Shown: in pieces, positions 35,080-44,031 of the stretch | Layout of the letters: every line of letters starts with the position of its first letter | Numbering within the stretch: the first letter of the stretch is position 1 | Assembly: GCF_003270085.1 (NCBI RefSeq) | Contig: NZ_QFDQ01000010.1 | Location: forward strand, 1 to 56,489 | DNA: 56,489 bases | DNA from: Streptomyces triticisoli | Lineage (GTDB): Bacteria; Actinomycetota; Actinomycetes; Streptomycetales; Streptomycetaceae | Reading direction: 5' to 3' | Notes under the pieces: generated by a model | Databases searched by the model: none | Seen by the model: only the letters and a program-made list of their open reading frames with translations | What the model was told of the DNA's origin: nothing | Translations under genes and position numbers: made by a program

Positions 35080-36343
35080 GGAGGGCCGTGTACGGCATGG
35101 GCCAGCCTCCGTCGCCGGCGAGGTGTCCGTACCAGATGCCGATCGCCAGGCCGCCCGTGCCCGCCACGAGGACGGCCGGGGCCAGGGGCAGGGCGGTTTC
35201 CAGGAGGAGGGCCCGGGCGAGTACTCGTCGGGGGACTCCGGCGGCCACCTGCGCGGCCAGGCCCCGGCGGCGGGTGGCGACGGACTCGGCGGTGCCGACG
35301 GCGAGTGCTGTGAGGATGATCGCGAGGGCCAGGGCGATGGCCGCGGCCGTGAGGTTCAGACCCGTGGTGTAGAAGGCGGCGTCCTGGGCGAAACCGTACG
35401 AGCCGTCCATGGTCTCCAGATGGGCGAGCAGCGCCTGCCGTACTCCCACGAACCCGGTCCCGACCACCGTCACCAGCAGTACCGCCGCATGCGTACGGGC
35501 CGCCGCCCACGGGTCGTCCCGCAGCCGTTCCGCCGCGATCAGCACCGCAGGGGAGCCGGTCCGGGCCGCGAGCAGTCGGCCGGTCAGCCGGGACAAGGCG
35601 CCCGTGAGCCACACCGCGCCCGCGCCGACGGCCAGCACCACCGCGCACACGATGAGCGGACCGGTTCCGGGGCCCGCGTAGTTGGAGTCCACGGACGTAC
35701 CGGCCACGGCCCCCAGCGCCGCCACGCCCACGACCAGCAGCCCGCCCACGAACAGCAGGCCCGGGCCCCGCCCCGACCGCGGGTGGCTCCGCCGCACCCA
35801 CCCCAGCGGCGACGCCACCACCCGGCGCAGCGCCAGCACCACGGCCGCCGTGCCCAGCACCGGTACGCACACCGCGACCAGCGCGATCCCCGCCCAGGCC
35901 GCCGCGGTCGGCTGCTCCCACACGGCTGTCAGCACCGCCGCCGCCCCGGCCGTGGCGAGCGCCGAGCCCAGCAGACAGGCCAGTCCGGTCTCCAGCGCCG
36001 CGATCCGCCGCACCCGGCCCGGTTCCGCGCCCGCCAGCCGCAGCACGGCCATCCGCCGGTCGCGGTGCACCGCCCCGATCCGGGCGCACTGCCCGAGCAA
36101 CCCGAGCACCGGGACCAGCAGGAGCAGCAACGTGACGATCACCCCGGAGCGCTCGCCGGGGTGATCGAGCAGGCCGTTGCCGAAGGAGAAGCGGTACTGC
36201 CCGTGCACCGAGGCCAGGACGGCGGCCGCCAGGCCCAGGCCCGTCGCGCACATCGCCCCCGCCACCGTGAGCGCGATCCGCCACCACTCCCACCGGTCCG
36301 AGCCCCGTACGAGCAGCCAGGCCAGCCGCAGGTCGGTCCTCAC
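34979..36343 (-). CDS. FtsX-type ABC transporter permease
   Basis: 454 residues from a GTG at 36343 overlapping the ATPase stop (GTGA). About eight hydrophobic segments are seen, starting at WWRIALTVAGAMCATGLGLA and TLLLLLVPVLGLLGQCARIG. Two FtsX/MacB-like cores have the cytoplasmic RMAVLRLAGAEPGRVRRIAA and RRRGLAAQVAAGVPRRVLAR turns that contact the ATPase. Such exporters with a PadR regulator commonly move peptides, lipids or drugs; the substrate is unknown. Its last 33 codons exist a second time beyond the PIN module. Confidence 0.88.
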   Translation of the reverse strand: MRTDLRLAWLLVRGSDRWEWWRIALTVAGAMCATGLGLAAAVLASVHGQYRFSFGNGLLDHPGERSGVIVTLLLLLVPVLGLLGQCARIGAVHRDRRMAVLRLAGAEPGRVRRIAALETGLACLLGSALATAGAAAVLTAVWEQPTAAAWAGIALVAVCVPVLGTAAVVLALRRVVASPLGWVRRSHPRSGRGPGLLFVGGLLVVGVAALGAVAGTSVDSNYAGPGTGPLIVCAVVLAVGAGAVWLTGALSRLTGRLLAARTGSPAVLIAAERLRDDPWAAARTHAAVLLVTVVGTGFVGVRQALLAHLETMDGSYGFAQDAAFYTTGLNLTAAAIALALAIILTALAVGTAESVATRRRGLAAQVAAGVPRRVLARALLLETALPLAPAVLVAGTGGLAIGIWYGHLAGDGGWPMPYTALPVPAGVYATCLLTAAASLPLLRRSVRPAELRYV

Positions 36344-37029
36344 GCGAGCACCCCCGACCCGACCGTCACGCCGTCCTGCAGCCGCACCTCGCGGTCGGCG
36401 TACGCCGCCACCTGGGCGTCGTGCGTGATCAGCAGCACCGCCGCGCCCGCCTCACGGGCGGCCCCCACCAGGGCCGTCATCACCTGCTCGCTCGCCAGCG
36501 AGTCCAGCGCCCCCGTCGGTTCGTCCGCGAACACCACCCTCGGGCCGGTCACCAACGCCCTTGCCAGCGCCACGCGTTGTGCCTGACCTCCGCTCAACTC
36601 CCCGGGGCGCGCAGCTTCCTGCTTCCGCACGCCGAACCGCTCCAGCCATGCCCCCGCCTGTTCCTGGGCCGCCCCCCGCGCGGTCCCGGCCAGCATCAGC
36701 GGCAGCGCGACGTTGTCGACGGCCGTCAGCTCGGGGATCAGCTGCCCGAACTGGAACACCACGCCGAAGTCGGTGCGGCGCAGCTCGCTCAGGCGGTGCT
36801 CCGGCAGCGTGTCGACGCGCTTCCCGGCGTACGTCACCGAGCCGCCGTCCGGCCGGACGATGCCCGCCAGACAGTGCAGCAGCGTGGACTTCCCGCTGCC
36901 GCTCGTGCCGGTCACGGCGACGATCTCGCCCTCGCCCAGTTCCAGGGCGGCCCCGCGCAGGGCCGGGGTCCTGTCATGGGACTTGACGAGGTCTCGGGCC
37001 ACCAGAAGGGGCACCGGACGGTTGCTCAT
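36340..37029 (-). CDS. ABC transporter ATP-binding protein (MacB/LolD type)
   Basis: 229 residues from the ATG at 37029, overlapping the PadR stop (ATGA). Walker A GTSGSGKSTLL, Q-loop VVFQFGQLIP, signature ELSGGQAQRVALARAL, Walker B VVFADEPTGALD and the switch His LLITHDAQ are all intact. It powers the FtsX-type permease encoded next. Confidence 0.95.
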   Translation of the reverse strand: MSNRPVPLLVARDLVKSHDRTPALRGAALELGEGEIVAVTGTSGSGKSTLLHCLAGIVRPDGGSVTYAGKRVDTLPEHRLSELRRTDFGVVFQFGQLIPELTAVDNVALPLMLAGTARGAAQEQAGAWLERFGVRKQEAARPGELSGGQAQRVALARALVTGPRVVFADEPTGALDSLASEQVMTALVGAAREAGAAVLLITHDAQVAAYADREVRLQDGVTVGSGVLA

Positions 37030-37568
37030 GATCGGTCGACCTCCACGGTCTGAGCGGTCAAGGTGGTGAGGCGGGCCTGCGTGGTGGTCATCCAGCGCAG
37101 GTCGGCGTCGAGGTGGTTGAGGGCGTAGTCCGCCGAGAGCACCGTGGCCAGACCGGAGCCCGGGGCGGTCTTGAGCGCCGTCAGCTCCCGCATCCGCTCC
37201 ATGTGCGCGGCGCGCTGCGCGAGCAGGTGGGCGGCCGGGTCGCCGTCGGTGAGGATCGCCACGACGACCTTGGCGAAGATCTCGTTCGTCACGAAGGGCG
37301 CGGGCGGCGTGACCTGCCCGGCCCACGTGGCCACCTCCCGGGAGCCTTCCTCGGTGAGGCGGTACAGCGTCCGCTCCGGTCCGCCGTCGGAGTCGGTGCC
37401 CTCCACCTCCGCGAGACTGTCGCGGACCAGCCGTTGCAGGGTTGTGTAGACCTGGCCGTAGGCCAGCGGGCGGGCCTGCGGGAAGTGCTCGTCGTGGCGT
37501 CGCTTGAGGTCGTAGCCGTGGCTCGGTCCGCCGGCGAGCAGGCCCAGCAGGATGTGACGGGTGCTCAT
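37026..37568 (-). CDS. PadR-family transcriptional regulator
   Basis: 180 residues from the ATG at 37568. Winged helix at the N-terminus (MSTRHILLGLLAGGPSHGYD; YGQVYTTLQRLVRDSLAEV; LYRLTEEGSREVATW), then a helical dimerisation domain to the end. First gene of the PadR-ATPase-permease operon, with 4-bp overlaps at both following junctions, so it probably represses its own transporter until a ligand binds. The palindrome at 37578-37592 sits between its -35 and -10. Confidence 0.92.
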   Translation of the reverse strand: MSTRHILLGLLAGGPSHGYDLKRRHDEHFPQARPLAYGQVYTTLQRLVRDSLAEVEGTDSDGGPERTLYRLTEEGSREVATWAGQVTPPAPFVTNEIFAKVVVAILTDGDPAAHLLAQRAAHMERMRELTALKTAPGSGLATVLSADYALNHLDADLRWMTTTQARLTTLTAQTVEVDRS

Positions 37569-37576
37569 GGCGTCTC

Positions 37577-37606
37577 AGTATGTACTACATACATGTACTG
37601 AGTGAA
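37577..37606 (-). promoter_or_regulatory. PadR operon promoter with palindromic operator in the spacer
   Basis: Minus-strand -35 TTCACT (37601-37606) and -10 CATACT (37577-37582) are 18 bp apart. The perfect palindrome GTATGTACTACATAC (37578-37592; 7-bp arms, 1-nt centre) and a further ATGTAC (37593-37598) fill the spacer. PadR proteins typically bind ATGTAC/GTACAT-type repeats, which fits autoregulation. Confidence 0.7.
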
Positions 37607-37648
37607 TAGTGATCAGTGAAAAACTTCGGGGCGTGCGATGCGGCGGGC

Positions 37649-40600
37649 TCAGTCCGCCACCGCGTACGCCTCCACCGACCACAGGGAATAGCCGTACCGC
37701 GTGGCCCGCTTGTCGCCCTGCACGCGGACGAACCGCACGTCGCGTTCGTCCATGCGGACGGTTTCCCGGCCGCCCCGGCTGTCCTTCACCGCGCGGGCCG
37801 TGCGCCAGCGGCGGCCGTCGGGGGAGACCTGGACGCGGTAGGCGGAGGGGTGGGCCTCCTGCCAGTGGAGGGCGACCCTGCCCAGGCGGACCGGCGCGGG
37901 GAGTTCCACCTGCCACCAGGCGCCGTCGTCGACGGGGGACGACCAGCGCGTGGACGGGTTGCCGTCGTTCGCGGCGGAGGCCGGGAAGTCGGGGGTCTCG
38001 TCGCCCGACGAGGTCGCCGTGCCGGTGCGGGCCAGGTCGGGGCCGGCGGTGCGCGGGAAGGGGCGGACCGTGAGGGTGCGGGTCTGACCGGCGAAGGTGA
38101 TGCGGATGTCGTACGGGCGGGAGGGCGCCGCCGGTGGGACGGTCACCTTCACCGGGACGTCCACCGTGGTGCCGCGGGGCACGGTCAGCTCCTTGGTGGG
38201 GACGCGCACCTCGATGCCCTCGGGGGCCTCCACGGTGACCCTGCCGCGCACCTCGGCCGGGCGGCGGGAGGTCAGCCGGGCGGTCAGCCGCTCGGTGCCG
38301 CCGAGCTCCGCGTCGGCCTCGGCGCGCGGCAGGGTCAGGCCGGCCGCCGCGATGTCGGCGAACCACGGGACCAGGTGGCGTACGCGGGAGGGGTCGGCGC
38401 CGGTCACGCGGACGGCGTCGACCCGGGTGCCGGCCGGCAGGGGAGTGGGCTGCACCAGGGCCGGCGGGCGCGTCCAGAGGCCCGGAGCCGGGTAGGCGGG
38501 CGGCCAGAGGGCCGGGGGGCGCGTCGCCCGGGCGGCCGGGGACGAGGGCTGCCCGGTGTCGATCTCCGTCGCCCCGCGCTCCGCCAGCGCTCCCAGGCGG
38601 CGCCAGCCCTCTCCGGGGACGTGGACCTCCACGGCGCCGGCGGTTCCGGGATCGCTGAGGACCGTCACGGCGCTCAGGGCGCGGGCGCGCGGGAGACGGA
38701 CCGTGCGGGTCGACACCTCGTCCCGGTCCGCGGCCGGCTCGTGCGTCAGACCCGCCCAGGCCGCGTACTCCTGCCGCGCGCGGTCGAGGAACGGGTCCAG
38801 TACGCCCTTGCCGACCGTCACGTCGGCGCGCTCGGTCTCGGCGCGCAGCCGGTCCAGCGTCCGGTACGCCGTCCAGGCCGCCGTCGCGTCGCCCTCGCGC
38901 TGGGCGCGGAACATGTCGAGCGCCGCCGTGCCGGCCTCGCCGTAGCGGGCCAACTGGGCTGTCCATGGGGCGACTTCGGCCGCCAGCGTGCCGTCGGAGG
39001 CGAGGCGCCCGGGGGTCTCGCGCATCACCGTGAAGGCGGCGCGCAGCCGTGCCTCGGCGGTTTCGTTCCTGGCCCGGTCCGTCGTCGTACGGGCCTCCCA
39101 CACGGCCGCGATGAGCGGGCGCAGATAAGCCGACTCCGTGCCGCCCAGGACCGAGGACGCGTCGTTGCCGGCCAGGGCCGACAGCGCCTCGTGGCGTCGC
39201 GCGTCGCCCGCCGCGAGGTCGGCGATGGCCGCCCGCCAGGACTCCTGGGGGCGGTAGTCGCGGGGGTTCCAGGCGTAGTCGGCCGCCGTGAACAGCGGGA
39301 TGCGGGAGGCCTCCGCCTGCTCCATCGCGTTGGCGAGCAGGGCGGCCGAGCCGCTGGCGACGGCCGGTTCGCGGCCGGTGTAGGGGCCGAGGAAGATACG
39401 GTCCTCGGCGTAGTCGTTCACCGGGTAGTTGTCCATGGTGACCAGCGCGTGCCCGAACGCCGCGCGGGCCTCGGCCAGTTCGGCCCCCGTGATGGTGCGG
39501 GGCACCACGCCCACCCCGGTCCAGGCCACCTGCACCGACTGGTCCAGCGCGGACGCCAGCGCCCGCCGGTAGGGGGTCGCTCCGTCCTCGTAGAACTCGG
39601 TCGGCATCAACGACAGCGGCACCGCGCCGGAATAACGCTCCGCCAGGTGCCGGGCCACCTCGTTCGCCACCCGCGCCTGCGCCCGCGCCGCCGCCTCCGG
39701 GCCGGAGCCGAAACGCTCCGGGTCCGCGTCGCAGTGCCACTCGCTGTAGCTGACGTTCTGGAACTGCAGCTGGAACGCCCGGAAGCCCAGCGCCCACATC
39801 GCGTCCAGCTTGCGCGTCAGCGCCCGTACGTCGGCGTCCGAGGCGAAGCACAGCGACTGGCCCGGCGCCACCGCCCAGCCCAGCGTGACGTGGTTGCCGC
39901 GGGCCCGCTCGGCCAGCTCCCGGAACGCCGCCCGCTGCTCCGCCGGGTACGGCTCGCGCCAGCGCTCCTGGCGGTAGAGGTCGTCGCCGGGGGCGTACAG
40001 GTACCGGTTCTGCTTGGTGCGGCCCATGAAGTCGACCTGGGCGAGGCGCTGCTCCTGCGTCCACGCGGTGCCGTAGAAGCCCTCGGTGGTGCCGCGCACG
40101 GCGGTGCCCGGCCAGTCGCGGACGGTCACGCCGGGGACCGTCCCGTCGGGGCGCAGCAGCTGCCGCAGTGTCTGCACGGCGTGGAAGAGGCCGTCCTCGC
40201 CGGCGCCGGTGAGGGTCAGGGCGCCGTTGCCGGTGGTGAGGAGGTAGCCGCCGGAGGGCAGCGCGCGGCGCGGGTCGCTGTGTGCGCGCTCGGTGTGCGC
40301 GCGCACCACCAGCGCGTCCGACGGGACCGGGTGCGAGACGCTCAGGTCCATGATCGTGCGGGCGCCGGCCCCGTGCAGCAGCGCGCGCAGCGCGTCCAGG
40401 GCGTACGGGTCGGTGTCCGCGTCGGTGACGAGGGCGACCCGGTCGGTGACCTGCACGGCGGTACCGGTCGTACGCAGGGACTGCGGGCGTGGCCACACGG
40501 CGAGACCGGAGGAGGCCGCGGCCGGCTGCTCCGGGTTCGTGGCCGGGGTGCCGGGGGCAGGATCGGTGCCCGGGCCGGGGGCGGACGGTGCCGCGGCGGC

Positions 40601-40690
40601 CGCGGGACCGGCTCCCAGGGTTCCCGCGACGACGGCGAACGCGAGTGCGGCCGCGCTCTTCCCGTGCCCGATACCGCGCCGAAGTCGCAC
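37649..40690 (-). CDS. Secreted GH84-like beta-N-acetylglucosaminidase-domain protein
   Basis: 1013 residues from a GTG at 40690, with GAGGAGGGG just upstream. Sec signal peptide (GKSAAALAFAVVAGTLGAGPAAAAAP). Layout: GH20b/GH84-type N-terminal domain (SGLAVWPRPQSLRTTGTAVQ), GH84 barrel (RGTTEGFYGTAWTQEQRL; PTEFYEDGATPY; TMDNYPVNDYAEDRIFLGPY), helical middle domain, beta-sandwich domains and a C-terminal F5/8-type carbohydrate-binding module (NPSTRWSSPVDDGAWWQVEL). Where GH84 enzymes have two catalytic Asp residues, this protein reads FQLQFQNVSYSEW, with Gln311-Asn312, so activity may be altered or lost. It probably acts on chitin, hyaluronan-like or glycoprotein GlcNAc outside the cell. Confidence 0.88.
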   Translation of the reverse strand: MRLRRGIGHGKSAAALAFAVVAGTLGAGPAAAAAPSAPGPGTDPAPGTPATNPEQPAAASSGLAVWPRPQSLRTTGTAVQVTDRVALVTDADTDPYALDALRALLHGAGARTIMDLSVSHPVPSDALVVRAHTERAHSDPRRALPSGGYLLTTGNGALTLTGAGEDGLFHAVQTLRQLLRPDGTVPGVTVRDWPGTAVRGTTEGFYGTAWTQEQRLAQVDFMGRTKQNRYLYAPGDDLYRQERWREPYPAEQRAAFRELAERARGNHVTLGWAVAPGQSLCFASDADVRALTRKLDAMWALGFRAFQLQFQNVSYSEWHCDADPERFGSGPEAAARAQARVANEVARHLAERYSGAVPLSLMPTEFYEDGATPYRRALASALDQSVQVAWTGVGVVPRTITGAELAEARAAFGHALVTMDNYPVNDYAEDRIFLGPYTGREPAVASGSAALLANAMEQAEASRIPLFTAADYAWNPRDYRPQESWRAAIADLAAGDARRHEALSALAGNDASSVLGGTESAYLRPLIAAVWEARTTTDRARNETAEARLRAAFTVMRETPGRLASDGTLAAEVAPWTAQLARYGEAGTAALDMFRAQREGDATAAWTAYRTLDRLRAETERADVTVGKGVLDPFLDRARQEYAAWAGLTHEPAADRDEVSTRTVRLPRARALSAVTVLSDPGTAGAVEVHVPGEGWRRLGALAERGATEIDTGQPSSPAARATRPPALWPPAYPAPGLWTRPPALVQPTPLPAGTRVDAVRVTGADPSRVRHLVPWFADIAAAGLTLPRAEADAELGGTERLTARLTSRRPAEVRGRVTVEAPEGIEVRVPTKELTVPRGTTVDVPVKVTVPPAAPSRPYDIRITFAGQTRTLTVRPFPRTAGPDLARTGTATSSGDETPDFPASAANDGNPSTRWSSPVDDGAWWQVELPAPVRLGRVALHWQEAHPSAYRVQVSPDGRRWRTARAVKDSRGGRETVRMDERDVRFVRVQGDKRATRYGYSLWSVEAYAVAD

Positions 40691-40978
40691 GGCCCCTCCT
40701 CATCGATCGGCCTTCGAAAGTCCTGCCGAAGGCGGTGTCGAAGAGCCTCGACCACACCATCCCCGGGAGGAGGTGTCAACGAGAGTGGCCGTTGTGCCGC
40801 GATTGACCGAACCTGGAGCCAGGGGAGTGTGACCAGCAGCACGTCATTCGTTCTGGTACGTCTGCCCTCGCGAGCACTGGGTAGGGCTGCGGTAGTCCGA
40901 CTGCTGGACGTCCCACCGGATGTCCCGCTGGGTGTCCGTTGGACGCCCGTACCCGACGTACTCGACAAGGAGGCCCCC

Positions 40979-41299
40979 GTGGCCGCACCGGCACACCTTC
41001 TGCTCTCGGCCCTGTCCAAACACGTGGCGGAGCCGCCCGCCCCCCACCTGCTGCCCGCCGACGATCCGCTGCCCGCCGGCGACCTGCCTCTCGCCGACCG
41101 GCTGCCGACCGCCGACGACTCCGGTCTGTGCACCCTCAGCGCCGAGAGCACCTGCTTCGAGGCCCCGCTGACCAGTGAGCCGCCCCTGCGCGACGCCGAA
41201 CCGCTCACCAGCGAGCCGCCGCTCGCCGAAGCAGCACCCCTGACCAGTCAGTCGGTCGCCGAAGCGGCTGAACAGGACCCCTGCCGCGCGGAGCTGTAG
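40979..41299 (+). CDS. Small Ala/Pro/Leu-rich protein with 12-residue repeats, coupled to malQ
   Basis: 106 residues from a GTG at 40979 behind an excellent RBS (AAGGAGG, 5-bp spacing). The frame stays open upstream to a GTG at 40829, but the RBS decides the start. Starts VAAPAHLLLSALSKHVAEPP. Near the middle are two Cys residues (GLCTLSAESTCFEAP). The C-terminal part has three copies of a 12-residue repeat of the form PLTSEPPLxxAx, and a third Cys lies near the end. No membrane segment or known domain. The stop codon touches the malQ ATG, so translation is coupled. The 288 bp before it (to the divergent GH84 gene) hold no recognised gene. Function unknown. Confidence 0.65.
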   Translation: MAAPAHLLLSALSKHVAEPPAPHLLPADDPLPAGDLPLADRLPTADDSGLCTLSAESTCFEAPLTSEPPLRDAEPLTSEPPLAEAAPLTSQSVAEAAEQDPCRAEL

Positions 41300-43492
41300 A
41301 TGACAGCACCGCGGCCGGCCGAACCCCCCGGATCCCCCGGACCTCCAGGACCCCCCGGCGAGGAGCTGACCCGGCTCGCCGAGCTGCACGGCGTCGCCAC
41401 CTCCTACAGCCCCTCCCCGGGCCGTACGGTCACCGCCTCCCCCACCGCGGTCGTCGCGGCCCTCGCCGCCCTCGACGTCGACGCGAGCACCCCCGAGGCC
41501 GTCCGCGCCGCGCTCACCGCCCGCGAACGGGAACTCGGCGAACGGCTGCTCCCGCCGACGGTGGTGCACTGGGGCGACCCGGCCGCGGAGGGGGACACCG
41601 GACTCCCCGGACGCCACGGCCTCCCGCCCGGCACCCGGCTGCGCGTCGACACCGAGCAGGGCGAGACCCGTACCTCCCTCGACCGCCTCCCGCCGGGCGT
41701 CCACCGGCTGACCGCCACCGCCCCCGACGGCCGCACCGGACAGGCGCACCTGATCGCCGCCCCGCCCCGGCTGCCCACCCCGCCGGGACGCTCGTACGGC
41801 CTGCTGGTCCAGCTCTACTCCCTCCTCTCCCACCGCTCCTGGGGCATGGGCGACCTCGGCGACCTCGCCGAGCTGAGCGGCTGGGCGGGGCGGGCGCTGG
41901 GCGCCGGATTCGTGCAGGTCAACCCGCTGCACGCGGCCGTGCCCGGTCCGCCCGCCGACCCTTCCCCCTACCGCCCCTCCTCCCGCCGCTTCCCCGACCC
42001 CGTGCACCTGCGCGTCGAGGACGTCCCCGAGTTCGCGTACGCCGAGGACCGCGAGCGGCTGCGGCCCCTGCTGGAGCGGGCGGGCCGGCTGCGCGCCGCC
42101 GTACTGGACGAGGGCGCCCTCATCGACCGGGACGCGGTGTGGGAGCTGAAGCGGCAGGCGCTGGAACTGGTGCGCCGGGTGCCGCTCGGGCCCGGCCGCC
42201 GCGCCGCCCACGCCGACTTCCTCGCCGAGCAGGGCCGGGCCCTGGAGGACCACGCCACCTGGTACGCCCTCGCGGAGGTGCACGGCTCCGACTGGAGCCG
42301 CTGGCCCGAGGGGCTGCGGGACCCGCGCTCGGCCGAGACCGCCCGCGCCCGCACCGAACTGACGGACCGCGTCGGCTTCCACTCCTGGCTCGCCTGGCTC
42401 ACCGACGACCAGCTCACCGCCGCCCAGCGCACCGCCCGCGAGGCCGGCATGCCGGTCGGGATCGTGCACGACCTCGCCGTCGGCGTGCACCCCGGCGGGG
42501 CCGACGCCTGGGCCCAGCAGGACCACTTCGCGGCCGGCATGTCCGTCGGCGCCCCGCCGGACGCCTTCAACGCGCGCGGCCAGGACTGGGGCCTGCCGCC
42601 CTGGCGCCCCGACCGCCTCGCCGCCTCCGGATACGCCCCCTTCCGCCGCCTGCTGCGCGCCCTGTTCCGCTACGCCGGCGCCCTGCGCATCGACCACGTC
42701 ATGGGCCTGTTCCGGCTGTGGTGGATCCCGCGGGGCCGCCCGCCCACGGAGGGCACGTACGTCCGCTACGACGCCGAGGCCATGCTCGCGACCCTGGTGT
42801 TGGAGGCCTCGCGGGCGGGTTCCGTGGTGATCGGCGAGGACCTGGGGACGGTGGAGCCCGGGGTGCGCGAGACCCTGGACCGGCGCGGGGTGCTCGGCAC
42901 GTCGGTGCTGTGGTTCGAACGGGACTGGGACGGCGACGGCCGCCCGCTGCCCCCCGAGCGCTGGCGCGCCGACTGCCTGGCCACCGCCACCACCCACGAC
43001 CTGCCGTCCACCGCCGCCCGCCTCACCGGCGAGCACGTCGCACTGCGCCACCGCCTCGGCCTGCTCACCCGCCCGTTGGAGGCGGAGCGCGCGGAGGCGG
43101 CCGAGGACGTCCGCGAGTGGCTGGCGCTGCTGACGGACCTGGGCCTGCTGGAGGGCACCGGCGACGGCAGCCGCGCCTCCCCGTCCCCGGCCTCGGAGGA
43201 GGCCGGGATCCGGGCCGTCCACCGCTTCCTGCTGCGCACCCCCGCCCGCATGGTCGGCCTCTGGCTCCCGGACACCGTCGGCGACCGGCGCCCGCAGAAC
43301 CTGCCCGGCACCTGGGACCAGTACCCGAACTGGCGCCTGCCCGTCGCCGACGCCGAGGGCCGCCCGGTGACCCTGGAGGACCTCGCCGCCTCACCCCGGC
43401 TGCACGCGCTGACGGACGTACTGCGAGCCGGGGCGGGGAAGGACGCGGGGAAGGAGACGGGGACGGGGAAGGGGACGGGGAAGGGAGGCTGA
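41300..43492 (+). CDS. malQ: 4-alpha-glucanotransferase (amylomaltase, GH77)
   Basis: 730 residues from the ATG at 41300, which directly follows the stop of the small gene; GGAG lies 6 bp upstream. A long N-terminal domain of about 170 residues, usual in actinobacterial MalQ, precedes the barrel (SYGLLVQLYSLLSHRSWGMG). GH77 catalytic residues: nucleophile Asp in LRIDHVMGLFRLWW, acid/base Glu in VIGEDLGTV, transition-state Asp in TTHDLPSTAARL. It moves glucan chains between maltodextrins in glycogen and maltose metabolism. The C-terminal 20 residues are Gly/Lys-rich. Confidence 0.95.
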   Translation: MTAPRPAEPPGSPGPPGPPGEELTRLAELHGVATSYSPSPGRTVTASPTAVVAALAALDVDASTPEAVRAALTARERELGERLLPPTVVHWGDPAAEGDTGLPGRHGLPPGTRLRVDTEQGETRTSLDRLPPGVHRLTATAPDGRTGQAHLIAAPPRLPTPPGRSYGLLVQLYSLLSHRSWGMGDLGDLAELSGWAGRALGAGFVQVNPLHAAVPGPPADPSPYRPSSRRFPDPVHLRVEDVPEFAYAEDRERLRPLLERAGRLRAAVLDEGALIDRDAVWELKRQALELVRRVPLGPGRRAAHADFLAEQGRALEDHATWYALAEVHGSDWSRWPEGLRDPRSAETARARTELTDRVGFHSWLAWLTDDQLTAAQRTAREAGMPVGIVHDLAVGVHPGGADAWAQQDHFAAGMSVGAPPDAFNARGQDWGLPPWRPDRLAASGYAPFRRLLRALFRYAGALRIDHVMGLFRLWWIPRGRPPTEGTYVRYDAEAMLATLVLEASRAGSVVIGEDLGTVEPGVRETLDRRGVLGTSVLWFERDWDGDGRPLPPERWRADCLATATTHDLPSTAARLTGEHVALRHRLGLLTRPLEAERAEAAEDVREWLALLTDLGLLEGTGDGSRASPSPASEEAGIRAVHRFLLRTPARMVGLWLPDTVGDRRPQNLPGTWDQYPNWRLPVADAEGRPVTLEDLAASPRLHALTDVLRAGAGKDAGKETGTGKGTGKGG

Positions 43493-43573
43493 CGGGCGGG
43501 GAGGCGCCCGCGGGTCGCATACGGCACCCCGGGCGCACACCTCGTTCAGGCATTCGCTACGTTTGTTTGCACT

Positions 43574-43843
43574 ATGGACAAGAAGAATGCCCTGCGCGCC
43601 GGCGCCCTGGCCGCCGGTACGACGCTGATGATGCTGCTCATGACGTCTCCCGCGCTCGCGCTGACCCGCGACGACGGCGACGACCCCGGCGAGGGCCTGA
43701 GCGTCGTCCAGACGCTGGGGCTCTACGTGGTGCTCCCGATCGTCCTGTTCCTGGGCATCGCGGGCCTGGTCATGGTCCTGGACAGGTCCCAGGAGAAGCA
43801 CCGGGTCAGGAGCCGGGACGTGGACGTCAGGACCAAGGCCTGA
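43574..43843 (+). CDS. Small conserved membrane protein
   Basis: 89 residues from the ATG at 43574 (MDKKNALRAGALAAG). A signal-peptide-like N-terminus (TTLMMLLMTSPALALT) is followed by an acidic loop (RDDGDDPGEG), one membrane helix (LGLYVVLPIVLFLGIAGLVMVL) and a basic cytoplasmic tail (DRSQEKHRVRSRDV). It has its own 80-bp upstream region after malQ and is closed by a hairpin. Function unknown. Confidence 0.85.
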   Translation: MDKKNALRAGALAAGTTLMMLLMTSPALALTRDDGDDPGEGLSVVQTLGLYVVLPIVLFLGIAGLVMVLDRSQEKHRVRSRDVDVRTKA

Positions 43844-43857
43844 CCGCACGCACACCG

Positions 43858-43916
43858 AGGGCGCCGACCCCGCCACCCGTACGCGCACTGCCGTACGTGG
43901 GCGAGGTGGGCGCCCT
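43858..43916 (+). terminator. Long imperfect hairpin after the small membrane protein gene
   Basis: Outer arms AGGGCGCC (43858-43865) and GGCGCCCT (43909-43916) enclose further pairing around CGTACG-type segments, 15 bp after the stop. Confidence 0.6.
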
Positions 43917-44031
43917 GGGTGCGTTTCGGGGGTGCGGGCCGGTCACAGTGCGGTGCGGTGGCGCCGGCCCGTGGACGCGTGCCGTTGCCAAGGGGTGGTG
44001 ACCGGCAGATGTTGGTACCAGGAGGTCCCCA

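Noticed and set aside
40829..40978. N-terminal extension of the malQ-linked small protein back to the GTG at 40829
   Set aside because: The frame is open but the AAGGAGG at 5 bp before 40979 marks the start far better.
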